A stretch of DNA of 64,000 nucleotides from an uncultured Clostridia bacterium (GTDB taxonomy: Bacteria; Bacillota; Clostridia; Christensenellales; Borkfalkiaceae): positions 1 through 64,000 of the forward strand of contig CANQSR010000005.1 in assembly GCA_947626575.1 (NCBI GenBank), given 5' to 3'. Below, in pieces: positions 39,991 to 47,953 of the stretch. Position 1 is the stretch's first letter, and each line of letters starts with the position of its first letter. A program made the translations under genes and the position numbers. The notes beneath the pieces were generated by a model. That model had not been told where the DNA came from. It saw nothing but the letters and a program-made list of their open reading frames with translations, and made no database searches.

Positions 39991-40024
39991 GCCCCGCACG
40001 GCGCATGATCGCGCCGTGCGGGGC
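39991..40024. terminator. 14-bp hairpin, probably a bidirectional terminator
   Basis: GCCCCGCACGGCGC / GCGCCGTGCGGGGC, perfect, six-base loop. On the minus strand it is followed by CGCTTTTC, after the PLC-like gene; on the plus strand TTTCGCTATTTTT follows. Confidence 0.7.
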
Positions 40025-40030
40025 TTTCGC

Positions 40031-40096
40031 TATTTTTACAGTCATTTTCCCTTATATTTGCAGTCGTTCCCCCGTATATTTACAGTCGTTCTCCCG
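40031..40096. repeat. Three tandem 22-base repeats at the 3' end of the PLC-like gene
   Basis: Units 40031-40052, 40053-40074 and 40075-40096, consensus TATATTTNCAGTCGTTCCCC(CG). The last unit holds the stop codon (minus strand TAA at 40082-40080) and the final codons GERL of the PLC-like protein. Confidence 0.8.
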
Positions 40097-40913
40097 TGAG
40101 CAAATGAAAGGAGAAGAGCGCATCGGGCAGGGGCATGTCCGCGTTGAAGGCCTCCAAAAAGGCGCAGATGCGCTCCGCGCTCTCTTGGGCCGCCCGCATG
40201 AACAGGGCGTCCGCATCCTTGCCGTATCCCCGCGTCCGCCGCTCAAAACTCCCTCCGCCGAGGTAGGCGGGGGCGGGGTCCTTGCGCGGGTAGAGTTCGG
40301 GGAAGAACGGTTTCAGAATGCGCCCGTGCGCGCGGTGGAAATGCGTGAGGTAGACCCCGAAAAGTTTCAGCATCCTGCGGAACGCGGCCGCCGAAAAGGT
40401 CTGCCCGAAGAGCCGCCCCGCTTCCGAGAGATAGCGATATAGAATGCCCTCTGCGGCGATCTCGCCGAGGCGGAAGGGAAAGCGGTAATTTTCCGCAGAC
40501 TCCCCGCGGAGCGAAGCGAGAAAGTAGACGTCCCAATCGTTTTCGATCTCCTGGTGCGTCATCCTCGGCGCATCCGTCTCGGAGAGATAGCGGTAGACAA
40601 AGGGGTGAAAGACGACGTCGGCCGCGAGGTGCGAACAGAAGCCGAGCGCATAGGCGAGGCACTTTTCGAACTCTTCCCCCGTATGGCCGGGCAACGCCTT
40701 CAAGAGCGCGGAAAACCATTCGTAAACGCGCGTCCTGTGCAGATATTTTCCGAAGTTCTCGCGGGAGAGCGGCCGATAGAAGAAAAAGAGATCGGGACCC
40801 TGCGCGCCGAGATAGTAGTAATCGGGCGCGCGCTCGGCAAGTTCCTTTGCATTGCAATGCAAGCGTTCCAGCGCCTCTTGGGCGATGAGTTCATGGGTAA
40901 TACTCGAAGGCAT
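40080..40913 (-). CDS. Zinc-dependent phospholipase C-like protein
   Basis: 277 residues related to the Zn-dependent PLC/S1-P1 helical fold (PF00882). Metal-ligand-type residues are visible: SITHELIAQEALE near 4-16, DYYYLGAQGPDLFFFY near 30-45 and GFCSHLAADVVFHPFVYRYL near 92-111. No signal peptide is seen, unlike secreted clostridial alpha-toxin, so it is likely cytosolic and its substrate unknown; such short cytosolic members are common in Clostridia. It is the last gene of a minus-strand set with yggS and a membrane protein. Its 3' end overlaps a 22-base tandem repeat. Confidence 0.8.
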   Translation of the reverse strand: MPSSITHELIAQEALERLHCNAKELAERAPDYYYLGAQGPDLFFFYRPLSRENFGKYLHRTRVYEWFSALLKALPGHTGEEFEKCLAYALGFCSHLAADVVFHPFVYRYLSETDAPRMTHQEIENDWDVYFLASLRGESAENYRFPFRLGEIAAEGILYRYLSEAGRLFGQTFSAAAFRRMLKLFGVYLTHFHRAHGRILKPFFPELYPRKDPAPAYLGGGSFERRTRGYGKDADALFMRAAQESAERICAFLEAFNADMPLPDALFSFHLLTGERL

Positions 40914-40968
40914 ATTCTCAGTATGTCTGTTTTTCGGAAAAATGTACGCGCCGCATATGCGGCTTTCC

Positions 40969-41628
40969 TTAGCTGCGCTCGCCGAAGATGGCCGTGCCGA
41001 GACGGATCATGTTGGCGCCATGTCCGAGGCAAAGCCTCCAATCTCCGCTCATGCCCATCGAAAGAAAGGCGATATCGCCGCTCATTTTTTTCGCCTCGTC
41101 GAAGAGCGTGCGCATCGCGGCCGCAAGGCGGTGCAAAAGGGCCTCGTCATCGGTAAGGGGGAGCATCGCCATGAAGCCCCGCACGCGCAGGGAGGGATAC
41201 GCCGCCATACGCGCGAGCGCCGAAAGCCCGTCCTCATAGGGATAGCCGCCCTTGCTCTCTTCGCGGCCGATATTGATTTGCAGCAACACATCCTGCACGG
41301 TGTGTTTTTTTTGCGCCTCGCGGGCGATCGCTTCGGCGAGTTCGTCGCGGTCGAGCGAGTGGATGAGGTAGCAACCCACCACGTATTTTACTTTGTTGGT
41401 CTGCAAATGGCCGATGAAGTGTTCCCGCGCGCCCCCGACGCACCCGTGCTTTTCGCGGAATTCCTGCACGCGGTTTTCACCTACGTCGCCGATCCCCGCC
41501 GCAACGGCGCGGCAGATCTCCTCCTTCGGGCGCGTTTTGGTGGCGGCGACCAAGGTCACGGGTTCACCGAAGGCATTGCCCGCGGCGAGTTCCGAAAGGA
41601 TCTCTTTTACGTTGTTTTCGATGCCCAT
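40969..41628 (-). CDS. yggS: YggS-family pyridoxal phosphate homeostasis protein
   Basis: 219 residues, the COG0325 PLP-binding protein that buffers PLP and affects amino acid metabolism. The PLP lysine lies in VAATKTRPKEEICRAVAAGI (about 28-47); ENRVQEF, HFIGHLQTNKVK, SLDRDELAEAI and SMGMSGDWRLCLGHGANMIR with GTAIFGER at the end are family hallmarks. Normal length. It starts 3 bases after the upstream gene's stop codon, so translation is coupled. Confidence 0.94.
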   Translation of the reverse strand: MGIENNVKEILSELAAGNAFGEPVTLVAATKTRPKEEICRAVAAGIGDVGENRVQEFREKHGCVGGAREHFIGHLQTNKVKYVVGCYLIHSLDRDELAEAIAREAQKKHTVQDVLLQINIGREESKGGYPYEDGLSALARMAAYPSLRVRGFMAMLPLTDDEALLHRLAAAMRTLFDEAKKMSGDIAFLSMGMSGDWRLCLGHGANMIRLGTAIFGERS

Positions 41629-41631
41629 GGT

Positions 41632-42135
41632 TCAATAATAGAGGAACGTATTTTTCTTCGCGCACGCCCTGAGCGCGGGAATTTCGGCATTTCTGCCGAT
41701 GGCAAAGATCTTGCCCGTGATGCGGGGAATATCCTTCGTGCGAAGCACCGTATAGCCCACATAGACCTCCGAGAGGGCTACCATGTCCGCATCCGACCCT
41801 TCGTGATCGGCAACGCGGGCGATGGCCGCCACCGTATTTTCCGCTTCGGAGGCGAGGTAGACGTCCACGGCGACGCCCCGCTTTCGGGGGTATGCGTCGA
41901 GCAGCAGTTTTTCCTCCGAGAGGACGCGCCGCCGCGGCGTTTTTTCATCCATCCACCCCGTTTTCATGTTATAGAGGGCGAGGAAGAAAAAGTACACGAA
42001 AAAGACGCCCGCAAGGCTCGCCGAAACGATGAGCAGGGTGAGATCTTGTATGGCGCTCCATGCGATGAGGCTCGCGAGCGTACACGTTGTGAGCGCCGCC
42101 AAAATGACGTATAAGATCTTCTTTCTCAGCCGCAT
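41632..42135 (-). CDS. Hypothetical membrane protein upstream of yggS
   Basis: 167 residues, not recognised. Two N-terminal membrane helices (about 7-30 and 34-57), a short basic linker (NMKTGWMDEKTPRRRVLSEE), then a soluble domain with DVYLASEAENTVAAIARVAD and YVGYTVLRTKDIPRITGKIF. The product ends KKNTFLYY. Start 42135 follows a divergent arrangement with the MFS gene (42224). Linkage to yggS by 3 bases suggests co-expression but not function. Confidence 0.7.
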   Translation of the reverse strand: MRLRKKILYVILAALTTCTLASLIAWSAIQDLTLLIVSASLAGVFFVYFFFLALYNMKTGWMDEKTPRRRVLSEEKLLLDAYPRKRGVAVDVYLASEAENTVAAIARVADHEGSDADMVALSEVYVGYTVLRTKDIPRITGKIFAIGRNAEIPALRACAKKNTFLYY

Positions 42136-42187
42136 GCCTATATGGTACGCTTTTTTGGGAAAAAAGGCAAGAGCTTTGCGGAAAAAC

Positions 42188-42216
42188 TTGCAAATTCCGC
42201 GCAAACCGCGTATGAT
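42188..42216 (+). promoter_or_regulatory. Promoter touching the MFS gene start
   Basis: TTGCAA 42188-42193 and TATGAT 42211-42216, 17-base spacer; the ATG at 42224 begins 7 bases later. The G-run between them is too close to the ATG to be a usual Shine-Dalgarno. Confidence 0.78.
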
Positions 42217-42223
42217 AGGGGGT

Positions 42224-43384
42224 ATGAACCGCTATACGTCCACGATCGCCGCCTGTCATGCGGGGTACGTCTGCCAGGCCGTCGTCAACAATTTTCTCCC
42301 GCTGCTCTTCGTGACCTTGCAGGGGTACGGCGTCACCGTGAAGGAACTTTCGGCGATCATCCTGCTCAATTTCGCGACCCAGCTCCTCGTCGACCTCTTT
42401 TCCGCGCGCCTTGCGGACGTCATCGGCTGCCGCCCGCTCGCCGTCACCGCCCACATCTTTGCGGCGGCGGGGCTTGCCCTGCTCGCCCTTTTGCCCCGCG
42501 TGATGCCCGTCTTTGGGGGACTTGCCGTGGCGACGGTTTTCTATGCGGTGGGCGGCGGACTCATCGAGACGCTCATCAGCCCCATCGTGGAAGCCTGCCC
42601 CACGCGGCGGAAGTCGGCCGCCATGAGCTTTCTGCACTCCTCCTACTGCTGGGGCGTCGTCCTCGTCATCGCGCTCTCCACGCTCTTTTTCGCGCTCTTC
42701 GGCATAGAAAATTGGCCTTATTTGGCCTGTATCTGGGCGATATTGCCCCTTATCAACGGCTTTTTCTTCCTCTTCGTCCCCATTGCGGAGCTCGTTCCCG
42801 AAGGCGGCCGCATGAAGTGGCGCGACCTCTTTTCTTCCGGCCTCTTCTGGACTTTCGTCGTCCTCATGTTTGCCGCAGGGGCCTCCGAACTCTGCATCGC
42901 CCAATGGGCTTCCGCCTTCGCCGAACAGGGCCTCGGCGTCTCCAAGGAGATCGGCGATATCCTCGGCCCCTGCCTGTTCGCGGTCATGATGGGCATTGCC
43001 CGCCTCATACAGGCGAAATTCGGCGATAGGCGGCCCATACCGTACCTCGCGGCAAGCGGGCTACTTCTTGTGGCGGGGTACCTCGTCACGTCGCTCTCGC
43101 CCATCCCCGCGCTGTCGCTGGCGGGGTGCGCGCTTTGCGGATTTTCGGTGGGGGCGCTGTGGCCGGGCGTCTATTCCCTCGCCGCGCGCAAACTCCCCAA
43201 GGGCGGCACTTCGCTCTTCGCGCTCCTCGCGCTCGCGGGCGACTTGGGCTGTGCGGCGGGTCCTGCCGCCGTCGGCTTCGCCGCCGACGGCCTCGGCTCC
43301 CTCGGCTTGGGCGTTCTCTCCGGCGCCGCATTTGCCCTGCTGTTCGTTCTCGCGCTGTTCTTCGTGCGGCGGTCTCGCCCGTGA
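42224..43384 (+). CDS. Major facilitator superfamily transporter
   Basis: 386 residues, about twelve membrane helices. LFSARLADVIGCRPLAVTAH near 66-85 is the loop 2-3 motif (D-x-x-G-R/C-R) of MFS carriers, and the pattern (AHAGYVCQAVVNNFLPLLFV start, SFLHSSYCWGVVLVIALSTL in helix 5) resembles the fucose/sugar or drug-type MFS of Clostridia. The substrate cannot be read. No Shine-Dalgarno; the start is set by the ATG directly after a consensus promoter. Divergent from the small membrane protein at 41632-42135. Confidence 0.82.
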   Translation: MNRYTSTIAACHAGYVCQAVVNNFLPLLFVTLQGYGVTVKELSAIILLNFATQLLVDLFSARLADVIGCRPLAVTAHIFAAAGLALLALLPRVMPVFGGLAVATVFYAVGGGLIETLISPIVEACPTRRKSAAMSFLHSSYCWGVVLVIALSTLFFALFGIENWPYLACIWAILPLINGFFFLFVPIAELVPEGGRMKWRDLFSSGLFWTFVVLMFAAGASELCIAQWASAFAEQGLGVSKEIGDILGPCLFAVMMGIARLIQAKFGDRRPIPYLAASGLLLVAGYLVTSLSPIPALSLAGCALCGFSVGALWPGVYSLAARKLPKGGTSLFALLALAGDLGCAAGPAAVGFAADGLGSLGLGVLSGAAFALLFVLALFFVRRSRP

Positions 43385-43496
43385 TTTCATCCAAATATAC
43401 GGCATAAACTTGCAAGTATTTGTTTTGCTTATGACACTTATAAAAAATATTTATGGTGCGCGCGTGTGAAATTTTGCATTCGCGCACAAATTTTAC

Positions 43497-43525
43497 TTGA
43501 CAGACGGCAATTTGTTCTCTATTAT
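43497..43525 (+). promoter_or_regulatory. Promoter of the 1307-residue lipoprotein gene
   Basis: TTGACA 43497-43502 and TATTAT 43520-43525 with 17-base spacer. A leader of about 80 bases with AAGGAGCG precedes the ATG. Confidence 0.75.
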
Positions 43526-43611
43526 GATTGTATAAATCCTGCATGAGTCTGCATAAATATTCGATTTAATGAATAAAATGGCTGATGCAAATCCAAGAAG
43601 GAGCGAAATCT

Positions 43612-46600
43612 ATGAACAAGGTAAAAAAGACGCTCATCGCGCTTTTCAGTTCGTTGTTTTTCGTCTGCACCCTGCTCTTTGTGGCGGCCTGCAATAACGG
43701 CAAGACGCTCTATAAGATCGCGGTGGAATGCGATACGGCGAAAGGCAGTATCACGTTGACGGATTCCGAGGACCCCGAAGGCTATGCGCAGGGCGAGGAA
43801 GTCACGGCGACGGTCAAGGCCAACGAGGGCTATGAGATCGGCGCGGTCACGGTCAACGAGGCCTCCGTGGAACTCACGGGGGGGGGTACCTATACGTTTG
43901 AAGTGGAGGGGGATACGACCATCAAGGCGACCTTCACGGCGACGGAAGATAAGGGCGACGGCGGCGATGATGGCGGCGATGACGACGGCGGCGATGATGA
44001 CGAGACCGTGAGCTTTGAACAAAACTACATCGGCGCGTGGGATATCTTCTATGAGCAGCCCCTTGCCGTGAACAAGCCCGAAACGGTTTGGCACGGCCTT
44101 ACGCTCACCATTGCGGCGGACAGCCTCACTTTGGCGGAGGCCGCCGCATCCGACACCGAAGTCATCTACACCGTCTCGGATATCGCCGCGGACGCGAACG
44201 GCGGCTATACCTTCAAGGCGCAGGGCGGCGATCTCACGTGGACGGCCCATATCGTTCTCTTTGCCGAAGATAACGCCATCAAGGCGGAGGGTACGCCCGC
44301 AGAGGGCGCGGCGCAGACCGCCGTGTTTATTAAGGACGGCGTAAGCCCCAAGTTTGCGCCTACCGGCCTCGAATCTACCGAATGGGAGACGGCCGATAAG
44401 GCTTCCACGCTCTCCATCGGCGAGGACGGCGATATCTTCTTCGGCGAAGATCCCGTCTTCCTTTTGACCTGCACGGACGGCACGGACGGCACGCATTCCT
44501 TTACGGGCATCTACCACGCCGATTATGTGACGGGTACGCTCTCCTCCGAGGCTGTTTCTCTCACCGTCGGCGGCACGACGTATGCGTTTGCCCCCAAGGC
44601 CGCTTCCATTACGTTCCCGGTCGATTATCGAGGCGATTGGGTGGAACTCGGCGGCGACGGCACGCACACCGTCGGCATCACGAAGGATACTTTCACGTTC
44701 GGCGGACAGACGTATGCGGTCACGGCTTCCGCAGACGCAGACGGAAATCCGCTGTACACGGTGACCATCGACGGAACGACGTATAACCTTTCGATCGGCT
44801 ATGCCGATTGGGTCCTCATTCTCGACGGTTTCACCGAATTTGACGCCCAAATGACGTATTTCTTTGTCCAAGATTCCGTGGACGATCTTATGAACCTGAC
44901 GATGCCCGCGAAGCAGTATGCGGGGACCTATGTCTGTGAAGATGAGGATAGCGCTCCCGAACTTGAAATCAGCGCCGACGGCGTCATCACTTTCATGGGC
45001 GGGACGCTTCAACTCTTCGCCACCGATACTCTCGAAGAATTTGACGATGCGACGGTTTGGTATTTGATCGACGAGGATGGAATGCTCTATACGTTCGTCT
45101 GCATGGATCCGGGGTTTGTGATCATGGATTACAGCGGCGAGATGTCCTTCACCTATACGCCCGCCACCACGCCGGAGATCTCTTTCACGGCGGCACAGCA
45201 GGGCGAGTGGAAGCAGTTCGCGCAGACGGTTGCCAGCTTCCAACACACCATTAAGGTGAACGAGAAAAACGTGACGGTCGACGATGTGGACTGCGAACTT
45301 TCCCTCACCGACGAATACGGCGACGACTATACCTACTATTCCTTCAAGATAAACGGCATGGGATTTGAGTATATCCTCTATTTCCTCGGAGACGATACGC
45401 TCGCCTTGCGTTCGGGTAGTTTTGCGTTCTATAATAAGAGCGGCGAAACGCCGGAACTTGCCTTCCCGGATGACTACAAGAACACCACGTGGACGTGCGA
45501 TAATAGGTTCGGCGACATCACGATCGATGGCGACGGCAAGGCGACGTGGGGCGTCTCCGGTACGCCTGTGACGCCTTTTGCCATCACGACCGAAGAGTCG
45601 GGCGGCGGAGAACTCACCCACACCATCACGACCGTCCATGCGTTCTATAACGGCGCCTATTGGCAGTTCACGATCAGCGAAAAGCAGATCTATGCGGAAC
45701 AAGTCGTCGGGGGATTAAGCTATACCTTCACCCCGCTTGAACCCGGTCCCATTGAGAGCGGCGACGTTGCCGATTACCAAGGCACGTGGAAGTTCTTTGG
45801 CGAAGATGACAAGACGGTCATTATCGACGCGCAGGGCAACCTCACCTATGACGGCGAGCAGTGCGGCGTCCTCAAAAACCACGACGATAGCTACACCTTC
45901 GCGACGGGCGGCACGTCCTATACCCTCGGACTGACGTATATCGTGAACGGGAAGGCCTATCTTCTCTTTGTGAGTAACAAAGACGGTGCAGAATTTTACC
46001 TTGAAGAGGGCAAGACCGTCGAAGATCTCCCCGTGAAGAATGAAGGCCTTACGGCCTATGCGGGCACCTATACCTATACGGCGGATATGGAGAGCGGCGG
46101 CTACACCCTTACCCTCACCGTAAGCGAAGCGGGCGTCATGTCTATTTCGTGGGATGGAGAACCCGTTGAATTGTATGCGTACAGCATTGGGATGAACAGC
46201 GACGACGGAGTGTATATCGTAGACGTCTTTATGAACGGCATATTCTATGAGGCCATGTTTGAAGAGGGGCAGGCGGTATTCCACGCGCTTCGCGGGCAAG
46301 ATCTCACCTTTACGGACGGCAGTTCGCATTTCGGTGAAGGCGGCGACGAAGGCGGCGGAGCGGACGAAGTGACCATTCCCACCGAGTTCGGCGGAACGTG
46401 GACGGCAGTCACGGACAGCGAGGCTATCTTGACGCTCACAGAGGGAACTTCCACGTTTACGCTCGATTTGAGTGCGCTCTATATGGGAGTGCAGGAATGT
46501 ACGGTGACGGCTGTCGACGAGAATGGCCTCACTTTCTCCGCAGGAGACATGACGGGGTTGACGGTGAAGATGTTGGATGCGTACGGAAGTACGCCGTTCA

Positions 46601-47535
46601 TCGTTGTCGATGTTTCCGGCACGTTGATCGTATATTACTTAAATGAAGGCGAAGAATGGACGGAACTCTTCCTGCCCGCCGCATATCGTGGTACCTCGTG
46701 GACTTCGGATGATGTGGATCCCCTCACCGTCGATGCGGAAGGAAAGATTTCGGAGGACCTTCTTCCGTACACGATCTTTGCACAGCAGCCGGGAGTGTTC
46801 GGCAACACCCATGTAGCCTATGCGGTGCAGCAAGGTAGGTATTCCACCTATTGCTATCAGCTCACTTTCAGCGGTGATACGCTCACCCGCGTGGATTATA
46901 GTTCGTACGATACGGAGACGGGTGAATTTTATGACACAGCGGTTTACACTAAGAGCGAAAGCACGGGTGACGAAGGCGTTGCGCTTCCTTCTTACTTCGC
47001 CGGCGATTGGACGCAGATCAATGCACCGGCAGACGAAGGCGAAGTATTGGAACTTGCCAATGGCGCCAAGACCGTTACGTTTATGGGGATGCCCGGTACG
47101 ATCATTTCGGCCGATCAATCCGGTTTCACGGCCGATTTCGGAGATAACGGACAGCTTACCTTTGCGTTTTTGGAGGATAGTGATAGTTTCCTCACGGTCG
47201 ATCTCGGCGGGTCAATCCTTATCTTTGCGCTTGATACGGATTGGTTTGAGTTACATGCGCTCGCCCCGAACTTGAATACGAGTTGGACATCCGATTTGGG
47301 TGGTTCGCTTTCCATTGACGCCCAAGGCGTTGTAACGTGGACAAAGTTGGAAGAGGCGGAGGGAACGGCTTTCAAGATTTTTTATCGGAACTCCGATGGA
47401 AGCGTCTATGCGCTTTACAATACGACGTGCTATATCATCACGTTCGGAACGGATGAGATCACGGTAGAGAGTTGCGATTATGACTTCAATAGCGAGGAGC
47501 CTTCCGAGACTTACACCTTTACGAAAGAGGCGTAA
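43612..47535 (+). CDS. Giant repeat-built lipoprotein
   Basis: 1307 residues, no known catalytic motif. Signal peptide with lipobox FVAAC (lipidated Cys 27), a short InlB/List-type beta domain (about 36-112, GYAQGEEVTATVKANEGYEI), an acidic linker GDGGDDGGDDDGGDDDE, then about twelve degenerate beta repeats of 60-110 residues. Repeats begin with a Y/F-x-G-T/D/E-W-type strand: YIGAWDIFYE, YRGDWVELGG, QGEWKQFAQT, YQGTWKFFGE, FGGTWTAVTD, YFAGDWTQIN, LNTSWTSDLG. Such lipocalin-like chains resemble surface adhesins or polysaccharide binders of gut Clostridia, but no function is proven. Own promoter and terminator; a second giant follows. Confidence 0.82.
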   Translation: MNKVKKTLIALFSSLFFVCTLLFVAACNNGKTLYKIAVECDTAKGSITLTDSEDPEGYAQGEEVTATVKANEGYEIGAVTVNEASVELTGGGTYTFEVEGDTTIKATFTATEDKGDGGDDGGDDDGGDDDETVSFEQNYIGAWDIFYEQPLAVNKPETVWHGLTLTIAADSLTLAEAAASDTEVIYTVSDIAADANGGYTFKAQGGDLTWTAHIVLFAEDNAIKAEGTPAEGAAQTAVFIKDGVSPKFAPTGLESTEWETADKASTLSIGEDGDIFFGEDPVFLLTCTDGTDGTHSFTGIYHADYVTGTLSSEAVSLTVGGTTYAFAPKAASITFPVDYRGDWVELGGDGTHTVGITKDTFTFGGQTYAVTASADADGNPLYTVTIDGTTYNLSIGYADWVLILDGFTEFDAQMTYFFVQDSVDDLMNLTMPAKQYAGTYVCEDEDSAPELEISADGVITFMGGTLQLFATDTLEEFDDATVWYLIDEDGMLYTFVCMDPGFVIMDYSGEMSFTYTPATTPEISFTAAQQGEWKQFAQTVASFQHTIKVNEKNVTVDDVDCELSLTDEYGDDYTYYSFKINGMGFEYILYFLGDDTLALRSGSFAFYNKSGETPELAFPDDYKNTTWTCDNRFGDITIDGDGKATWGVSGTPVTPFAITTEESGGGELTHTITTVHAFYNGAYWQFTISEKQIYAEQVVGGLSYTFTPLEPGPIESGDVADYQGTWKFFGEDDKTVIIDAQGNLTYDGEQCGVLKNHDDSYTFATGGTSYTLGLTYIVNGKAYLLFVSNKDGAEFYLEEGKTVEDLPVKNEGLTAYAGTYTYTADMESGGYTLTLTVSEAGVMSISWDGEPVELYAYSIGMNSDDGVYIVDVFMNGIFYEAMFEEGQAVFHALRGQDLTFTDGSSHFGEGGDEGGGADEVTIPTEFGGTWTAVTDSEAILTLTEGTSTFTLDLSALYMGVQECTVTAVDENGLTFSAGDMTGLTVKMLDAYGSTPFIVVDVSGTLIVYYLNEGEEWTELFLPAAYRGTSWTSDDVDPLTVDAEGKISEDLLPYTIFAQQPGVFGNTHVAYAVQQGRYSTYCYQLTFSGDTLTRVDYSSYDTETGEFYDTAVYTKSESTGDEGVALPSYFAGDWTQINAPADEGEVLELANGAKTVTFMGMPGTIISADQSGFTADFGDNGQLTFAFLEDSDSFLTVDLGGSILIFALDTDWFELHALAPNLNTSWTSDLGGSLSIDAQGVVTWTKLEEAEGTAFKIFYRNSDGSVYALYNTTCYIITFGTDEITVESCDYDFNSEEPSETYTFTKEA

Positions 47536-47551
47536 ACAACCAAAGTAACGC

Positions 47552-47582
47552 AATGGGGGCGGTTTCCCGCCCCCATTCTTTT
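47552..47582 (+). terminator. Terminator of the first giant gene
   Basis: Stem AATGGGGGCGG / CCGCCCCCATT around TTTC, followed by CTTTT. Confidence 0.9.
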
Positions 47583-47880
47583 ATCCCGCTCTTGCCCAAT
47601 GGGGGATTACGTCATTCCGAACGCGCGAGGCTTCTATTGTAGACTAAGCGCGACACGAGCGCGTAGCGCGAAGTAGCGAAGCGAAGGATCCCGAAGAACG
47701 AAGTCCGTTTCCACAACGCTTGGTCGCAACAGGATTCTTCGCGGATGAGCAATTCGTTGAAAGTCATGCTTTCATGGCTCAGAATGACGCTTGACCCTTC
47801 GGCAAGCCCAGGGTGACGGATTTATCCCTCCCGAAGGGGGAAGCCTTAACTGAAAATTCCGTGAAATTTGCAAGGAGAGG
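47583..47880. repeat. Family F repeats between the two giant genes
   Basis: No gene. Family F units at about 47610-47690 (GCGAGGCTTCTATTGTAGAC, GACACGAGCGCGTAGCG) and a TTCGCGGATGAGCAATTCG piece (47735-47790), also found at 9667 and 16211. Confidence 0.6.
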
Positions 47881-47889
47881 CGTATTTCA

Positions 47890-47919
47890 TTGACATCTCT
47901 CCGCTGTCTATGGTATACT
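47890..47919 (+). promoter_or_regulatory. Promoter of the 1768-residue lipoprotein gene
   Basis: TTGACA 47890-47895 and TATACT 47914-47919, 18-base spacer; GAGGAGG lies in the leader. Confidence 0.85.
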
Positions 47920-47953
47920 GATTGCATAATTGTATGCACCGAGGAGGTGTCCG

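Noticed and set aside
43522-45702. Open reading frame of 726 codons antisense to the first giant lipoprotein gene
   Set aside because: Same reason: codon-bias shadow, repeats of charged residues, no start signal.
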